A stretch of 13,331 nucleotides of DNA from NCBI GenBank assembly GCA_038891515.1, contig JAWAEB010000043.1, positions 1 to 13,331 of the forward strand, written 5' to 3'. A program made the position numbers and the translations under genes. A model generated the notes under the pieces. It did not search any database. It saw only the letters and a program-made list of their open reading frames with translations, and was not told where the DNA came from. Source of the stretch: HRBIN01 sp038891515 (GTDB taxonomy: Archaea; Thermoproteota; Nitrososphaeria_A; Caldarchaeales; Caldarchaeaceae). Below are positions 13,285 through 13,331 of this stretch, in pieces (positions within the stretch are counted from its first letter, which is position 1; each line of letters starts with the position of its first letter).

Positions 13285-13331
13285 TCCCCCAGCCTGTACC
13301 TACGATGCTCAAGACCCAGCCCCAGGCATGC

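Noticed and set aside
1..13331. CRISPR array, tRNA, rRNA or insertion sequence
   Set aside because: No regularly repeated units, no TTCRA-type T-loop with paired arms in the gaps, no rRNA-like sequence, and no transposase or terminal inverted repeats were seen on either strand.

Overview
The window looks like chromosomal DNA of a thermophilic archaeon. Supporting signs are TATA boxes about 24-28 bases upstream of several start codons (the geometry of leaderless transcripts), TTG and GTG starts, heavy use of AGG/AGA arginine codons, tightly packed genes, and families such as an archaeal-type long HisG, an archaeal-looking radical SAM protein and a DUF411 protein. The exact lineage cannot be fixed from sequence alone; a Thermoproteota-like lineage is my guess. 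No rRNA, tRNA, CRISPR array or insertion sequence was seen.

Left part (1-5650, all minus strand, visibly more AT-rich): a complete branched-chain-amino-acid-type ABC importer in the order livK, livG, livF, livH, livM. livM runs off the left edge. Upstream and in the same orientation lies a guanidino-modifying (amidinotransferase / arginine deiminase superfamily) enzyme, so the importer may carry an amino acid or guanidino compound used by that enzyme.

Middle part (5651-9053): a two-gene thiol-disulfide module (membrane-anchored thioredoxin-like protein, then a CcdA-type electron conduit) and an enoyl-CoA hydratase/isomerase family protein, all minus strand. Divergent from these is a single hisG on the plus strand.

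Right part (9050-12444) is the most interesting. A membrane-tethered winged-helix protein with a Met/His-rich external loop and a cysteine-rich radical SAM protein form a minus-strand pair, which diverges from a plus-strand operon. That operon encodes a secreted or anchored protein with two PepSY-like repeats and a Met/His/Tyr-rich linker, a four-helix membrane protein with a Met/Trp/Gly-rich loop, and a membrane-anchored DUF411 protein with a CxCC...CH motif. Thiol- and thioether-rich external segments in all four non-SAM proteins suggest a copper (or silver) sensing and handling locus controlled by a one-component membrane regulator. This function is inferred.

The right end (12439-13331) holds a convergent gene for an uncharacterised protein with a ribbon-helix-helix-like N-terminus, and a small cysteine-rich reading frame that may be the frameshifted end of a gene cut by the window edge.
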